A stretch of 64,000 nt of DNA, from positions 62,133,607-62,197,606 of the forward strand of contig NC_077227.1 of assembly GCF_027887165.1 (NCBI RefSeq), written 5' to 3'. Position 1 is the stretch's first letter; each line of letters opens with the position of its first letter. This document shows, one piece after another, positions 22,964-34,973 of the stretch. The DNA is from Monodelphis domestica (lineage: Eukaryota > Chordata > Mammalia > Didelphimorphia > Didelphidae). The notes under the pieces are model-generated. The model did no database searches. It was given only the letters and a program-made list of their open reading frames with translations, and was not told where the DNA came from. The position numbers and the translations under genes were made by a program.

Positions 22964-24202
22964 CATTCCTATAGCTTTGACTAGATTCAACTTTCGAATT
23001 CTGGAATCCTGCCATCTTCATAGGAGATGATTTCTAGTTTTCTAGTTTTTCTTCAATTTTCAAAATGGAATTAAAAAAATTCAAAATCTTCAAATTTCAA
23101 AAAAAGATTTCTAGATCTTCTTCAAGATCCTGTTCTTCCTCCTCTGAATAGGCTCCATTTTGTTAATGATTCTTTTACAGTATTATGCCCAGAATGGTTC
23201 ACCAAACTCAAGATGTGACCTGGTGAGCTCAAAGTAGAATGGGATTCCTTGAGATAGACCCCATCTTTCTATGAATCTAGCTTCACTGTACTGTTGTGAA
23301 GGAAGCCCTTGGTAGACTGTAAAACCCAACCCAGGTTTCCTCCATCCTGTATCTGTGTGTTTGTATTTTCCATTATCAATCACAAATTCATCTATTCAAT
23401 TTTTTCTTATTAGGACAGGATCATCATTCCAAACTACTGAGAACTTCCACAATCCTAATTCTGCCAACCAGCATGTTAACGACCCTTCTTTGTAAGTCTG
23501 GTAAACATCCCATCTATGTCCTCATCTAAGTTACCAATAAAAAATTGCATATAACAAAGCAAAAGGGAGAACCTTTCCATGCCCTACTGTCAGTAAATAG
23601 TCAATGACCATTGATTGAATGCCTTCTGTGCTCTAGGCACTGTGTTATGAACTGGAAAATAATTCCTGAATATATTGATTGCTACTCTTCAAATAGAGTT
23701 TCTCCCCCAATGCTGCAGCAAACTGCTATGACTTCAGCCCACCTTTCTTTCTCCATCTTGTCTGCATGAATATCATGGCAGACTTATTTTTCTCAGTGCC
23801 TTCATTTCCATACTGTTGTTCCTCTCTTTGTAATAGCAGATGTGTTTGGGGTGTCGTATGGTTCTGGGTGCTGGCCCAATATATGTAGGCATGAAGAGGA
23901 AATTCCACCAAGCTGATTAATAACTCATGTTATATTTTAAGGTTCTGCACAAGTGCTTTCTTTACTACTCCATGATTTGGGCAGTATAAATATGTTATTC
24001 TAATTTAAAGATGAATTTACTGAGATTTAGGGAGGCTGACTTAATAGAATTTAACATGACCATAGAATAGAATAGAATTTACTATGACCATACAGCCAGT
24101 TAAATATCTGAGTCAGGGATTAGAACTCAGGTTATTATTATTATTTTAATTGGCCAAGGTCTCAGGGTAGGGAAGGTAGCCACCTCCTCTGTACTTGCCC
24201 CC
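22964..24202. other. Unassigned intronic DNA with a short L2-like end
   Basis: Mostly unrecognised. 23605-23650 resembles the reversed L2 3' tip (CTCTAGGCACTGTG). A segment near 23500-23600 resembles an old dispersed repeat I cannot name. A TTA run occurs near 24133. Confidence 0.35.
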
Positions 24203-24313
24203 CTTGGCAGGGTCTGAGGGCTCTTCCATTGACTTTGGGACTTTGGAAAGGTCTTCTGAGACATTGATGAGCCTCAGTTTCCCCAACTGTAAAATGCACG
24301 CAAGAATGCTCTT
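24203..24313. repeat. Local duplication, copy A (111 bp)
   Basis: Aligns without gaps to 24807-24917 with 12 differences (about 89% identity). Begins CTTGGCAGGGTCTGA and ends CAAGAATGCTCTT. The right part resembles a MIR core (CCTCAGTTTCCCCAACTGTA). Confidence 0.9.
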
Positions 24314-24806
24314 GCCCTCTTCCTTCTCTATGTGAGCAACTCCATCCTTGGTGATTTTGAGAAGCTAAGGAGGAGGTGGAGGAGGACAAGGAGGCCAGAA
24401 GAAAGACAGCCTCCGTTCTGCATCGGGGAAACATTAAGCAGCTGGGATTGATTGACCCAGGAGGGAAACTGGGAGGTGAAACTGAGGTTAGTGTTTTCTT
24501 CCGGGAGAGGGGGAGCCCTGTGCAGCTGGAGGCTAACAGGAAACACATGTGGAGGGGGGACGGTTCTGAGGTAGGGGTGGGAGGAGGCCCACTTTCCCAG
24601 GAGAAGGATTCACAGCCAGGGTAAGACCTAGAGAGCCCGGTGGAGAGGAGACCTTATGGTTCTGCCCCTTCTGCAAAGAGCCTTGGACCTGGATGGGGGA
24701 AAACAAACCCGATGTCAATCTTTTGCTATGATGGGGAGTCAGTGATAGAAAGCAGTGAGCCAGTAGGGTAGCGCAGGCCATGGAGAAGGGATTTGGAATC
24801 AAAAGG

Positions 24807-24917
24807 CTTGGCAGGGTCTGAGAGCTCTTCCATTTACTGTAGAACTTTGGAGAAGTCTTCTGAGACATTGACCAGCCTCAATTTCCCCAGCTGTAAAATG
24901 CACTCAAGAATGCTCTT
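24807..24917. repeat. Local duplication, copy B (111 bp)
   Basis: Direct-oriented partner of 24203-24313, offset by exactly 604 bases, same length, 12 substitutions and no indel. Confidence 0.9.
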
Positions 24918-24999
24918 CCTTGCAGGGTTTCTTAGAGAAGAGTGCTTCAATCACTCTTTTCATCTGGGCTGTTATAGTATGGCTTATTTATATGCAGCC

Positions 25000-25110
25000 A
25001 CAGCATGCCCACCTCTGGGCTCAGAACTGTGGGAAGATAAACAGAAGAAACATGATCCTTGAAAAGCATACAGTCTAGTTGGGAAGAAGAGAGATGAAAC
25101 GATAGGAGAT
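25000..25110 (-). mobile_element. L2 3' end fragment
   Basis: The + strand reads as a reversed L2 tail: GGGCTCAGAACTGTGGGAAG then CATACAGTCTAGTTGGGAAG. Confidence 0.5.
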
Positions 25111-25156
25111 TAAAAGGAGGCAAGCATGGCATAAGAGGAAAGGAGGCATATTCCAA

Positions 25157-25330
25157 AGTAGCCTGGATCCTGAGCCCTGGGTTCTCATCCTAATGATTTT
25201 CCTTATTGACTGTGAGATTTTGAGCAAGATACCTTGTACTAACTTGCTTTGTACCTCAGTTTCCCCTTCTGTAAAATGAAGGGGCTGGCCTGCATGGCTT
25301 GTAAAATCCCCTCCAGCTCTCGTGTTCTAC
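25157..25330 (+). mobile_element. MIR-type SINE
   Basis: Contains GAGCCCTGGGTTCTCATCCT, ACCTCAGTTTCCCCTTCTGT, AAAATGAAGGGGCTGGCCTG and CCCCTCCAGCTCTCGTGTTC. Confidence 0.75.
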
Positions 25331-25469
25331 TTACAGCAATTCCATCACTGAGAGCTAATTGCGTTGGGAGTTCAGATTTTAAGTTCAGAGAAGAGAGAGA
25401 TAAATGTTGACTAACAAAGTCAAAGTCAGGGAAGACTTCCTAGTTGTCTTAAAGCTGGCATCTGTGAAC

Positions 25470-25585
25470 ATGGCTTTTAAATATTATTAATTATTATCTA
25501 ATACTTAACTAATAAATTATTTATACAATTAATTAAATATGAATATAAATATTAATAAATAAACTAAAATTAATAATGAAGTATA
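25470..25585. repeat. AT-rich low-complexity block
   Basis: About 115 bases almost entirely A/T with many TTAAT/ATTAA palindromes. Confidence 0.85.
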
Positions 25586-25589
25586 ACAT

Positions 25590-25735
25590 AAATATTATAC
25601 ACCAATAGAATTGTTTCCTTTGTAATCTTGTGTATTTTATGCACTCAAAAATATTATTCTGAGAAAGGGTTCAGGGGCTTCACTAGGGGTCCATGAACAT
25701 ACAAAAAGCTTTAAAACTTTTGTTTTAAAGGGTGT
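25590..25735 (-). mobile_element. Dispersed DNA-transposon-like repeat ('gaccccttggcagtctgg' family)
   Basis: The minus strand reads GTTCATGGACCCCTAGTGAA, then CTTTCTCAGAATAATATTTT and AGATTACAAAGGAAACAATT. The same order is seen on + at 54350-54500. Family name not certain; copies elsewhere carry inverted terminal ends. Confidence 0.55.
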
Positions 25736-25885
25736 GTAGAATCCAGAGGCAGAGAGCAGAACAGAGAGCGTTTTAGATGGGAGAATGGTACAAGGAAAAG
25801 ACAACAGGAGTGTGATGTGGAAATGTAGGACGCCCAAAAGACCACGGTGGTGGGCATGTTCTAGGTGGGCACATTTTAGGGAAGC

Positions 25886-26085
25886 TCATGGGATTTAGAG
25901 CTAGAGAGGATCTTAGATGTCACCTAATCCAATCCTCTTATTTTAGTGGAGCAAACTGAGGATCAGAGCTTTAAGTGGCTTGCCCATGGGCACTTGGGTA
26001 GTAAAGAGCAGGTTTCAGATTGAAATTCAGATCTTCTGACTCCAGAACCATCCCTCCTTAACCCAATACCATCCTGCCTCTCCCT
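25886..26085 (-). mobile_element. MIR-like old SINE
   Basis: The + strand shows TTAGAGCTAGAGAGGATCTT, CTAATCCAATCCTCTTATTT, GGATCAGAGCTTTAAGTGGC and CAGATCTTCTGACTCCAGAA. Confidence 0.6.
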
Positions 26086-26529
26086 GAGATGCAGTTTACT
26101 TGGATTTTGCCTCATTTTGTCTATCTCCTTATGGCAAATGGCAAAAAACCTCCTCTAGCTTTTGCATGCCCTGAAACTGTGTTGACAAAAGAAACTGAGC
26201 TCTTCTGAAACTCCTGTCTATTGGTCTGGTGTCAAAAGGAAGTCAGGAGTACTCTGGTACCTGAAACCACCAAACCTACTTCATCCTGTGGCCACAATCC
26301 AGGTGGAACAGATATTATATCTCGGTCCCACCCCTTGAAAGTCCTGTGGCCAGCAGCAGCTCTCAGGGGCAGGTGGTACTCAGACCCCTCCATGGCCAGA
26401 GTAAGAGAGAGAGCAAGAGATTCTTGGCTCCAAGAATCAACGTTGTGGAACGACATTCCTATGGGGAGAAAATGGAAAAGATGGGGCAGAAGGGGATTGT
26501 AAAAGGCCTCCAATACTGGGCAGAAGGAT
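26086..26529. other. Unassigned, non-repetitive intronic DNA
   Basis: No repeat recognised. Overlapping 93-codon frames lie on both strands (26221-26513), which is more typical of stop-poor chance sequence than of a gene. It could be a conserved non-coding block. Confidence 0.4.
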
Positions 26530-26660
26530 TCATGGTGGCTGCTGTAGAATGTAAATTCTTTGATGGTAGAATCTGTTGCATTTTATCTTTATATCACTAG
26601 TGCCTAGCCCTGTGCTAGGAATGTAACAGGGGCTTAGTAAATATTTGCTGAATGGAATGG
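26530..26660 (+). mobile_element. L2 LINE 3' end
   Basis: Shows GAATGTAAATTCTTTGATGG, ATATCACTAGTGCCTAGCCC and TTAGTAAATATTTGCTGAAT, the L2 terminal order. Confidence 0.65.
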
Positions 26661-26715
26661 AATGCTGTAGGCGATAGAGAGTTATTGCATGTTGGTGACT
26701 TGGAACAAGTAAATC

Positions 26716-26940
26716 ATACCTACTATGTGCCAGGTATTGTGTTAAGCATTTTTTACAAATATTCTTATTTGATCAAGCCTGGGAGCTAGATGCTATTATT
26801 ATCCCTATTTTATAGATGAGGAAACTGAGGCAAAGAGGAGTTAAGTGACTTTCCCTGGGTCACCCAGCTAGTGTCTGAGGCCAGATTTGAATTCATAACT
26901 TCCTGACTCCAAGCCTAGTATGGTGCTACCAGCTGCCTTC
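26716..26940 (-). mobile_element. MIR/CORE-SINE copy, well preserved
   Basis: The + strand shows TACTATGTGCCAGGTATTGT, TAGATGAGGAAACTGAGGCA, GGGTCACCCAGCTAGTGTCT and AACTTCCTGACTCCAAGCCT. Confidence 0.75.
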
Positions 26941-27144
26941 TTTAACCCCTCAAGGAATATAGTAGTGGGGATATGTAGGGGACTCTGGATAATGCCAAGG
27001 ATGCTAGAGGAGAATGGTCCTTCATTCAATGTACAAGCAGACTCACTCATTCAGTAAGAATTTATTAAGTATTATATATATATATGCATATAGAATACAT
27101 ATGTATATAATATGTATATAGAATACATAAGAAACAATGAATAT

Positions 27145-27338
27145 GATGACTCAGTAGATGGAGAGTCAGGCCTGGAAACAGGAGGTCTTGAGTTCCAATC
27201 TGTCCTCAGATACTTCCTACCTGTGTGATCCTGGGCAAGTCATTTAATCCCAATTGCCTAGCCCTTGCCACTCTTCTGTCTTAGAATTGATACTTAGGAT
27301 TGAGTCTAAGACAGAAGAGAAGGGTTTTAAAAAAAACT
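27145..27338 (+). mobile_element. MAR1-type SINE, near full length
   Basis: Head GATGACTCAGTAGATGGAGA, box B-like GAGTTCCAATCTG, core CCAATTGCCTAGCCCTTGCC and an A-rich 3' end. Diverged from the copy at 22135. Confidence 0.85.
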
Positions 27339-27424
27339 TACTGGATAGAGCAGTAGGAGGGATATACTCAGAAATGAAGGTGATATAAAAACAAAAGAAA
27401 TGAGTCAAAATTAAACAATAAAGC

Positions 27425-27545
27425 AATGAACTTATTATATACACCTACTATGCACCAGACACCATACTAGGTTCTGAGAATTCAGACAAAAACAAAATGG
27501 CCTTTGCCCTCCATAAACTTTAATTCTAATTCTAATTAACTCACC
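27425..27545 (-). mobile_element. L2 3' end fragment
   Basis: The + strand reads as reversed L2 tip: CACCTACTATGCACCAGACA, TAGGTTCTGAGAATTCAGAC, CCTTTGCCCTCCATAAACTT. Confidence 0.6.
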
Positions 27546-28309
27546 AGTCAGAGCAATATGAAGAGAAAATGCCCTTTCTACTCCCCTGAAGTCATTTAAT
27601 CTGACTTCATGGCCCTTGTGCTTGACAGATGGTCATTCAGCATCTTGAATACCTCCAGTAGCAAGGAACTCCCTACTTTGCAAGACGGTCCATTTTTGCA
27701 ATTCTTGTCCATGTTTTCCCCATAAATACTGCAGGTCTTCTGGCGGTCCTTCTAATAGTTCAAGGATATCAGGTAAAACATCATGTTGGATCACTCTTGC
27801 TACCTGCCCTATTTACTTATTTTCAGAGTCAGGACCCTTCGTTTAGGTCTTTTATGTAGGGCACCTTTCCATTGTCCTTCAGTTCATCTGCAATTTTTAC
27901 TCTTTGGAGATCACTGTGTTCTCTGGTTTTCAGTCACAAAGCATTGCCAGGAGAATGTTGGTCTTAAAAAGATGTTTTTGTGGCAGGGAACAGCTTACTA
28001 AGCTGCAATTATCTTCGTGGTGGTCTGTTTGCTTATACTGATCATAAGCCCTGTAAGCGACAATGACCAAGCATTCTAGGAAATGATGCTTCTTGTTGCC
28101 TTGGGTGAATAATCAAACCAAATCCAACAACCAGCCAATTCCTTCAATCGTCTGTCCAAGGAGAACCTGTGAGCTATCTCCCATTGAGCTGGAACTTTCT
28201 TGTCTCCCTGTTTCACTTACGGTGAGAAGATCAGTGTGGACAATAAATATGCTAAGCAATAATGTATTAACTTGCATGGAAGTGGGCTCATCATTGCCCA
28301 GGAATGGAA
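27546..28309. other. Unassigned intronic DNA
   Basis: No repeat or gene recognised with confidence. Confidence 0.4.
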
Positions 28310-28553
28310 GGGGTGGTGTGGTGGAAAGAAAATTGGATTTAGAACCAGAAGACCTCAGTTCAAATTCCAACCTTGTCTGTACATAACTCTAGAGAACAGA
28401 TTTGAAGTCAAAAGACTTAGCTTCAACTGTCTGTATAACTCTGGATAATTCACTTGACATAGATGGGCTTTAGTTTTCTCATTTGCAAAATGAGGGAATT
28501 GGACTACATGACCTCCAAGGTTCCTTCTATCTCCAAATTTCAGCTTTTCTGAA
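28310..28553 (+). mobile_element. MIR-type SINE with partial internal duplication
   Basis: The 5' module 'aagaaaattggatttagaacc...gacctcagttcaaattc' is followed by a second 5'-like module 'acagatttgaagtcaaaagacttagcttcaact', then one core and 3' end (TTTTCTCATTTGCAAAATGA, CTACATGACCTCCAAGGTTC). Confidence 0.65.
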
Positions 28554-29119
28554 TTGAAATTCCTTAATCTGTAAAATGATTGGTCAAGATGATTTCTAGG
28601 GTTCCCGTGATCTTTTACTATTGAAGATTTTCTATCTCAATAAATAACCAAGTGCCTTCTGTCTCTACTACTCATTTGAAATTGAGAGTACCCCTGAAAG
28701 ATCTTTATCTGATCCTTCTTTCCCAAGGCCACCAACCCAGTTCAGTTTAGGGCCTTATCATCTCTTGCTTAGACTATTAAAAATACATTTCATTGGTATC
28801 TTTTACTTTTACACTGCCTAGATTTCCTCCTGAATCCTTCTAAACCCCTCTATCAGAAAGCTGTCCCTTATAGCAAAGTATTTTTAAAAGACAAAGGAAA
28901 GAAAAGAGAAGAATCAGCAAAACTGATTATTGAAAAAAAAAAAGTTGACATTACATGCAATGTTCCTTACCTATGAACATCATCCCACCCACATCTGTGC
29001 ATAGGAATGCTCATAGCTCTTCTTTGGGGTCAAGTTTGCTTTTTAGAACTTCATAATGTTTACTTTTGATGATTTTTATGGACTTTCTCTCCCCTGACAT
29101 TGTTGAAGTAATTTTATAT
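28554..29119. other. Unassigned intronic DNA
   Basis: Nothing recognised beyond a MIR-like scrap near 28560-28615. Confidence 0.35.
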
Positions 29120-29690
29120 ATTGTTTTCCTGTCTCTGTTTACTTTGCATCAGTTCACGTTGTCTTTTCATGTTCCTTTATATTTATAATGCTTGCTGTTT
29201 CTTACAACATAAGAATTATGCTGCCATTACAATGTAATATTCCATCACATGCATGTACCATAATTTGTTTAGACAGTTCCCCATCAATGGGCATCTACTT
29301 TGTTTCCAGTTCTTTGCAACCACAAAATGTAATGTTAGAAGTATTTGGGGGCATATGGAGCTTTTATTTTATTTTTCTGGCAATAAACTCTTTGGGATAT
29401 ATGGAATCTAAAGGCCAAAGAGTATTGAGACTTAAGTTACTTTATTTGAATAATTCTAAATTACTTTCCAGGATGGCCACACCCAAAATGCATGAGTGTG
29501 CCTCTTTTTCTACAATCCTTCCAACACTGACTATTCCCATGTTTCGTATTTGTCATTTTGATGGATATAAAAAGAAATATCAGGATTGCTTTTATTTTCA
29601 TTTTTCTGATTATTAGTGATTTGGATGATTCTTGTGGTCATTAGTAGCTTTCACTTGCTTAAAGAAATGTTTGTTCTTATCTTCTAACTA
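29120..29690 (-). mobile_element. L1-type LINE 3' region
   Basis: The + strand reads as reversed L1 3' sequence: GTAATATTCCATCACATGCA, CCCCATCAATGGGCATCTAC, CTCTTTGGGATATATGGAAT, TTCTGATTATTAGTGATTTG. The same family as 372-2032. A 142-codon + frame (29188-29616) is antisense and not a gene. Confidence 0.65.
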
Positions 29691-29814
29691 CCAACCATTG
29701 GGAAATCTGCCTGGAGTATTCAAATAATCCAGTCTTCCTGTTTCTAGTCTCTTTCTCCATTTTAATCAATCTTTTCCAACCCTCACATTTAAAGCTAAGA
29801 GACTATTCAGTCCA

Positions 29815-29950
29815 ATAATCCCATTTTACAGATGAGGCAACTGAGACTTAGAGTGAGATTTATCCATGTCTACCCAGTTTAATATCAATAGCAGGATCTT
29901 AGGTGTTCCTGACTCCCAAACACATTAGTTAGTATGTTATGCAGCTCCTC
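29815..29950 (-). mobile_element. MIR copy
   Basis: The + strand shows CATTTTACAGATGAGGCAAC, TGAGACTTAGAGTGAGATTT and GTTCCTGACTCCCAAACACA. Confidence 0.6.
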
Positions 29951-30109
29951 CACAGCATGGATAATTCTTCCATCATGGCCCCTCCAAAAAAATTGTCTTC
30001 AGAAATTGCTGTGCATGAAAAATTCACCAAAAGACAGCCAAGTCTCCAATGATGAGCTCCTAAGCACTTAACTAGATTGATTTAGGTGAGACACATTGAA
30101 TGTAGTCAG

Positions 30110-30195
30110 TTCCATGTGGCCAGATTAATTTGTCTAAAATACCAGTGCTTATCATGTCATCTCTGTTCAAAGACTGCTGCAAGTTATACACTTTT
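30110..30195 (+). mobile_element. L2 ORF2 fragment
   Basis: CCAGATTAATTTGTCTAAAA, then GCTTATCATGTCATCTCTGT and CAAAGACTGCTGCAAG, the L2 segment following the 'tcagctgccaa' motif. Confidence 0.5.
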
Positions 30196-31249
30196 AAAAC
30201 CTAGTACTCATGGAGGACACTGTCTTCTGAGCATGAGGAACTGGGTCACCAATTAAGACCTCTCCAAGAGTTTCCTGGCAGGCCTGGAACCTCTTTGCCT
30301 CAAGCTGGGATGACCTCGACAGTTAGTTAGCTCAAGGTTTTGTTTTGCTCCTTGGGGAGCTTTTGTATGTGAGAGCAAATAAGAGTGAAAAGGGAAGGGC
30401 AGGAACATATAAACCATGCCCAAGAGCATTTTGGGACTTCAGCAAGAAGGGCCTCAAACCCAAAGAAGATCATAGAAGATCAGAACTGAAAGGGGCCAAT
30501 CTGTTCATTTTATAGATGAAGAAACTAAGGTCTCTTTAGGCAAAAGTGACTTGCACAAGATAACACAGTGTAGTAGAGGAAGGAATTGTCCTAATAGGAA
30601 AGGGACTTCAGAGAATTTAGAAGCCATGGCCTTATCATGGATTTCCTTCTTCCTCATTTCCCCATTCCAAAAGAGAATGGGAATGGGGCAGCCCGGATTG
30701 TGATGGACTTAACAATAGGGAAGGCAGGAAGTTCCAGTCACTGTCAATTTAAGGAAAAATGCCAAGAGTCTGAATCTCATGAAGAATGTGCTTAGGTCAC
30801 AGATTCTACTTAACTTTTCATATTTTATACTGTTTGGTTCCCAATTTCAGCAAGTAACCAACTTCCATCCTGGACTGGAGTCTGTGACAATCTACCCTTA
30901 CCTTAAAACTCCCTACTTCCAAAATGGCGGAAGCACACATGTCCCTCTCAGTGGGCAGATACTCTAGGGCCAAATGGCAGGAGGAGACAAAATTCAAACT
31001 CAGGTTCCTATATTGTCCATTTTTAGAGCATCCTATCCTCTCTGTCTAAACTCAGTCATTGGTAAGACTTATGCTGAGAAGAGGCTATCTGACATATATC
31101 TGAAAGTCATATTCTTCCCAAAGAGGAATTGTTGAACAATAGTGGGTTCTTCCTAGAGAACCACATTAGATTCATATGGAATGCCACATATATCTTCAAT
31201 TCCAGTCCCCAGATTCATATCACATCCCAAATTCATGTACCATTTTCCT
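30196..31249. other. Unassigned intronic DNA
   Basis: Largely unrecognised. A MIR-like scrap in minus orientation lies at about 30470-30575 (GATGAAGAAACTAAGG). Confidence 0.4.
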
Positions 31250-31390
31250 TTTCTTAAAGATATTTTATTTTCCCAATTACACATAATAACAATTTTCAAC
31301 ATATATTTTCCAAAATGATAAGATTCAAGTTGGTTCCCTCCCCCCTCTTGGAGATGGTAAGCAGTTTGATCTGGGTAATTCATGTACCAT
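31250..31390 (-). mobile_element. Marsupial L1-type LINE 3' terminus
   Basis: The + strand reads TATTTTATTTTCCCAATTAC, CAATTTTCAACATATATTTT and CCCTCCCCCCTCTTGGAGAT, the reverse of a common marsupial L1 3' end. It lies only 260 bases downstream (transcript sense) of exon 3. Confidence 0.65.
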
Positions 31391-31611
31391 TCTGAATGAT
31401 AAGGCTTCTTAATATTGTACCTTTCCACTCCAATTCATGTAAAAACTTAAACTCCTGGATTTTGTAGGGGTTTGAACTTCATTATCTGCTCCCATGCTCC
31501 CTGAGCCCTCACAGGTCAGTGGTATGGGAGATAATTATCCTTTCTACTTTATAGCCCATTGGAGGGAAAGTAGAAAGCTTGCCTCGGGTTCCCCAATAAT
31601 TCAAGAAACTA

Positions 31612-31869
<258 letters not shown>

Positions 31870-31977
31870 TTACTAGATTTTCCACCAGTCACTAATACCC
31901 CCCTTTCAGTTGTCAGCTCCTCACCCACCTTCCTTCCCCAGAACTCCTGAAAGAGAGGGTTAGATTTCCTCCTTCCT

Positions 31978-32105
31978 GGAGCTCTTCAAGCAAGGGCCAA
32001 TGACCATCTGTTGGGGATATCGTACAGGGAATCCATGTGCAATTCCAAATTTGACTAATAGACTTCCTAAATTTCCTTCTAACTCTCAGAGGCTATGATC
32101 TCTGT
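31978..32105 (+). mobile_element. CR1/L3-type LINE 3' tip
   Basis: Shows AGCTCTTCAAGCAAGGGCCA, ATGACCATCTGTTGGGGATA and CCTTCTAACTCTCAGAGGCT, the end of the same family as 34316-34730. Confidence 0.6.
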
Positions 32106-32337
32106 GGTCTTTTCTGACTATAGCTAAGATCAGAGGCTTTCTGGGGACAGTGACTGGCCACATATTGGGCCTTTGGAAATATTAAGAGCCAATGGATGTC
32201 TGACTGGTTTATAATATGTAACCCAGATGCATATACACAGGGATTTCCAACATTTGCCCTGCCATACCACTTAACTTTGTCAGACAACATGAATTTATTA
32301 AGTGGCTCCAATGAGTCAGCCATTATACTAAGGTAAC

Positions 32338-33110
32338 AGGCTAAAAAAAAATCAATTGCATAATTATAGGATAATGAGGTCTCATGTGCAAAGGGCCGGA
32401 GAGTTTTAATTGACTGCAAGCCCTGTCTTCAGTGTAATGTGGCAGCCAAAAAAGATAATTTTATCTTGTGCCAAAGCAACAAGTATAGTGATCAGACAAA
32501 GGTGGGGAAACTGTTCCAGACACTTGGTCCTGGTTAGATCACATCTGGGTTATGAAATAGATGCATAAGATATAGTATTTCAGTTGACTGAGCCAGAAGG
32601 ACTAGAGCCAGAGATATTTTGAATTTTTTGGGAAAACTGCCATCTAGAGACCCTTAGAATTCTAAGAGCAGTTTCTGCATACAGTTAGTATGTCTAGTTC
32701 TGGACATCACCACATTTTAACTGGGGCATTGACTAGCTAGAAAGTGTCTGGGATGGTGGAGCTATATGGAAAGCATATCACAGGAAAGAATTGAATGAGG
32801 TGAGATCATTTAGTCTAGACAAAACTGAGGAGGAGTGAATAGATCTCTTAAAAAACCTGAAAGGTCCCTGAATCAAAGTTTTCTGCCATAACTCCAGAGG
32901 GAGAAGCACTAGACAGACTAATGTGTGGGTAGAAAGTAAAAAGAAGCAGATTTCTAATAAGGACAAACACTAACAACTTGAACTACTCAAGAACAGGATG
33001 GGTTCTCTCATGAAGTAATGAGTTTCCCATCACTGGAGGTGTTCACACAAAGAATGGATGGCCATCAGGTAAGGACCTCCTTCCAATTCAGAGGTTATAT
33101 GGCAGTGGCA
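32338..33110 (+). mobile_element. CR1/L3-type LINE 3' region, 0.77 kb
   Basis: Collinear with the family: TGGCAGCCAAAAAAGATAAT, TGGTTAGATCACATCTGGGT, AGTTCTGGACATCACCACAT, TTTAGTCTAGACAAAACTGA, CCCATCACTGGAGGTGTTCA, AGAATGGATGGCCATCAGGT. An internal part around 32560-32640 is disturbed. No open frame. Confidence 0.65.
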
Positions 33111-33139
33111 TTTAGTGGGGATCATGGGGGTGGGAAATC

Positions 33140-33300
33140 ATTGGAATTGGAGTCACAATATCTCAGATCTTCCTCTTCCTGCCTGTATGACTTTGAGTAA
33201 GCCACTAAACTCCCCTGGGTCTTACTTTGCTCAAATGAAAAATGAGGGGGTTGGAATAGATGACTTCTGAGGTTCCTTCTGGCTCTAAATCTCTGATCCA
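33140..33300 (+). mobile_element. MIR-type SINE
   Basis: Contains CTGTATGACTTTGAGTAAGC, AAATGAGGGGGTTGGAATAG and GAGGTTCCTTCTGGCTCTAA. Confidence 0.75.
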
Positions 33301-33779
33301 AAGATGCAGATGCTCTGGGAAAGCATTCAGAGGGCAAAGGTCTTGCCTGTTTTCATTCTTTCCTACAGTTTGACTTTGGGTAGAACCACCTAACTGAGAC
33401 TTTGATCTAACAGCAGGAACCACATTCTTACTATTTGGTTTCCTGATTTGTCATCCTCTAGTAGCTCATATGCCTCCCTACCACTCATAACATACTTATA
33501 TGTACACATATATTTACTCATATATCCACATACTTGTATACATGTGCAGACACATATATATATACACATTCACACACACATACTCATTTTTCAGAATTTC
33601 TGTTAATGATTGATTTGTTCCTTTTCTCACCAAATCCAATAACCAGTCTATCTCTGCCCCTCACCTCATCATACTGGGTGATATTACTCAAGTTGGATCT
33701 CTGAAGGAAAGACTCCCCCTCCACAAAATTGTGAAATAAACTAAGTTTCCCAGAGGTGATGAACGTCATGAAAGAACAT
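33301..33779. other. Unassigned intronic DNA with TA/CA-rich stretch
   Basis: Nothing recognised except an impure TA/CA-rich tract at about 33490-33585. Confidence 0.4.
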
Positions 33780-33955
33780 TAGGTTGGGAGCCAGGAAATC
33801 CTGGTCTCGGTCTTGTCTCTGCCATGAAGCATCCTGTGCAATGTTAGGAAATTCATTTCATTTCTCCAGGCCTGAAAACCCTCAACTGTAAAATAAGGGG
33901 GGGGGTGGACAGAGTGATCCCTAAGGGCCCTTCCAGCAATATGTCCTGCAATCAC
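33780..33955 (+). mobile_element. MIR-type SINE
   Basis: Contains GGGAGCCAGGAAATCCTGGT, CTCAACTGTAAAATAAGGGG and CTAAGGGCCCTTCCAGCAAT. Confidence 0.7.
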
Positions 33956-34315
33956 CCCATTGAGCTCCAGCCAGGTGGGTCTGCTCACTGTCCCAATCAA
34001 TCACATGAGGGTCATTCCTGGTTTTGCTCATGCTCTACCCTCATCAAAGGACATAGTGAGATTGGATGATCTCTGAGCCTTCCCAGCGCTGACATGAATG
34101 AAGTTGGATGAAGTTGTTTTCAACATTCTTCTGCCTCCTCTTTTCAGAAGTTCTTCCTTTTAGGCACTCTGTCCAGAGCCTCTTATTTTCATGGCTCAGC
34201 ACTGTCTCTCTTTCTACCCTCCTTCCTTCTTCATACTTTCTAAATTTCAGAAAGGAAAAATGATGGATAACTAATTCATGCCAAGGCAAGATGGTGAAAG
34301 GCCTTAAGATCATGC

Positions 34316-34730
34316 CATCTGAGAATCATTCAACAAACTGGCGATGTTTTCCCCAGAGAAAAGAAGGCTTAATGGGGACATCGCACGCCCCCATAATATG
34401 TCCCTCATGGGGACATGGTAGCTGAATCCAAGTCTTTGAAAGTTTGTCATATGAAAGAGGGATCACATTTATCTTGCTTGGCCCCAAAGGATACCACTTG
34501 GAACAGTGGGTGGAAGTTGCAGTGAAGCAGCTTTAGGCTTAGCTTAAGGGAAAACTTCCTGAGAATTAGAGCTATTCAGAAGGAAAATGAGATCCCAGGA
34601 GAGGTAAAGAATTCTTCCTCACTTAGGGTCTTTGGGCAATGGCTTGGGTTGTCACTTGTAGAGAGGATTCTTATCCTGGTGTAAAACTGGGAGCTTCTGA
34701 GGGCCTTCCAACTCTGAAAGTCTGAGATTT
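34316..34730 (+). mobile_element. CR1/L3-type LINE 3' end
   Basis: Shows TCCCCAGAGAAAAGAAGGCT, ACATGGTAGCTGAATCCAAG, GGAACAGTGGGTGGAAGTTG, AAACTTCCTGAGAATTAGAG and CTTCCAACTCTGAAAGTCTG. This parallels the end of bird CR1 elements. Confidence 0.75.
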
Positions 34731-34927
34731 TTACTGTATTCCTTGTCTTGGATGTTATCTACATTTTTAAAGAGGAGTTTGGAGAAGGCAATGATTGATC
34801 CAAGCAAGTCACTCTCCACTGCTGTTTTTTTTTTGTTTGTTTGTTTGTTTTTGTTTTTTCAGAAAATGTGTGATAAAGATATAGGAGAGATATTGAGAGA
34901 CAGACAGGCCTTTACCAGACTTCTTCA

Positions 34928-34959
<32 letters not shown>

Positions 34960-34973
34960 ATATATATGGATAT

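Noticed and set aside
29188..29616. 142-codon + frame with hydrophobic stretches
   Set aside because: Antisense reading of an L1-type LINE 3' region.
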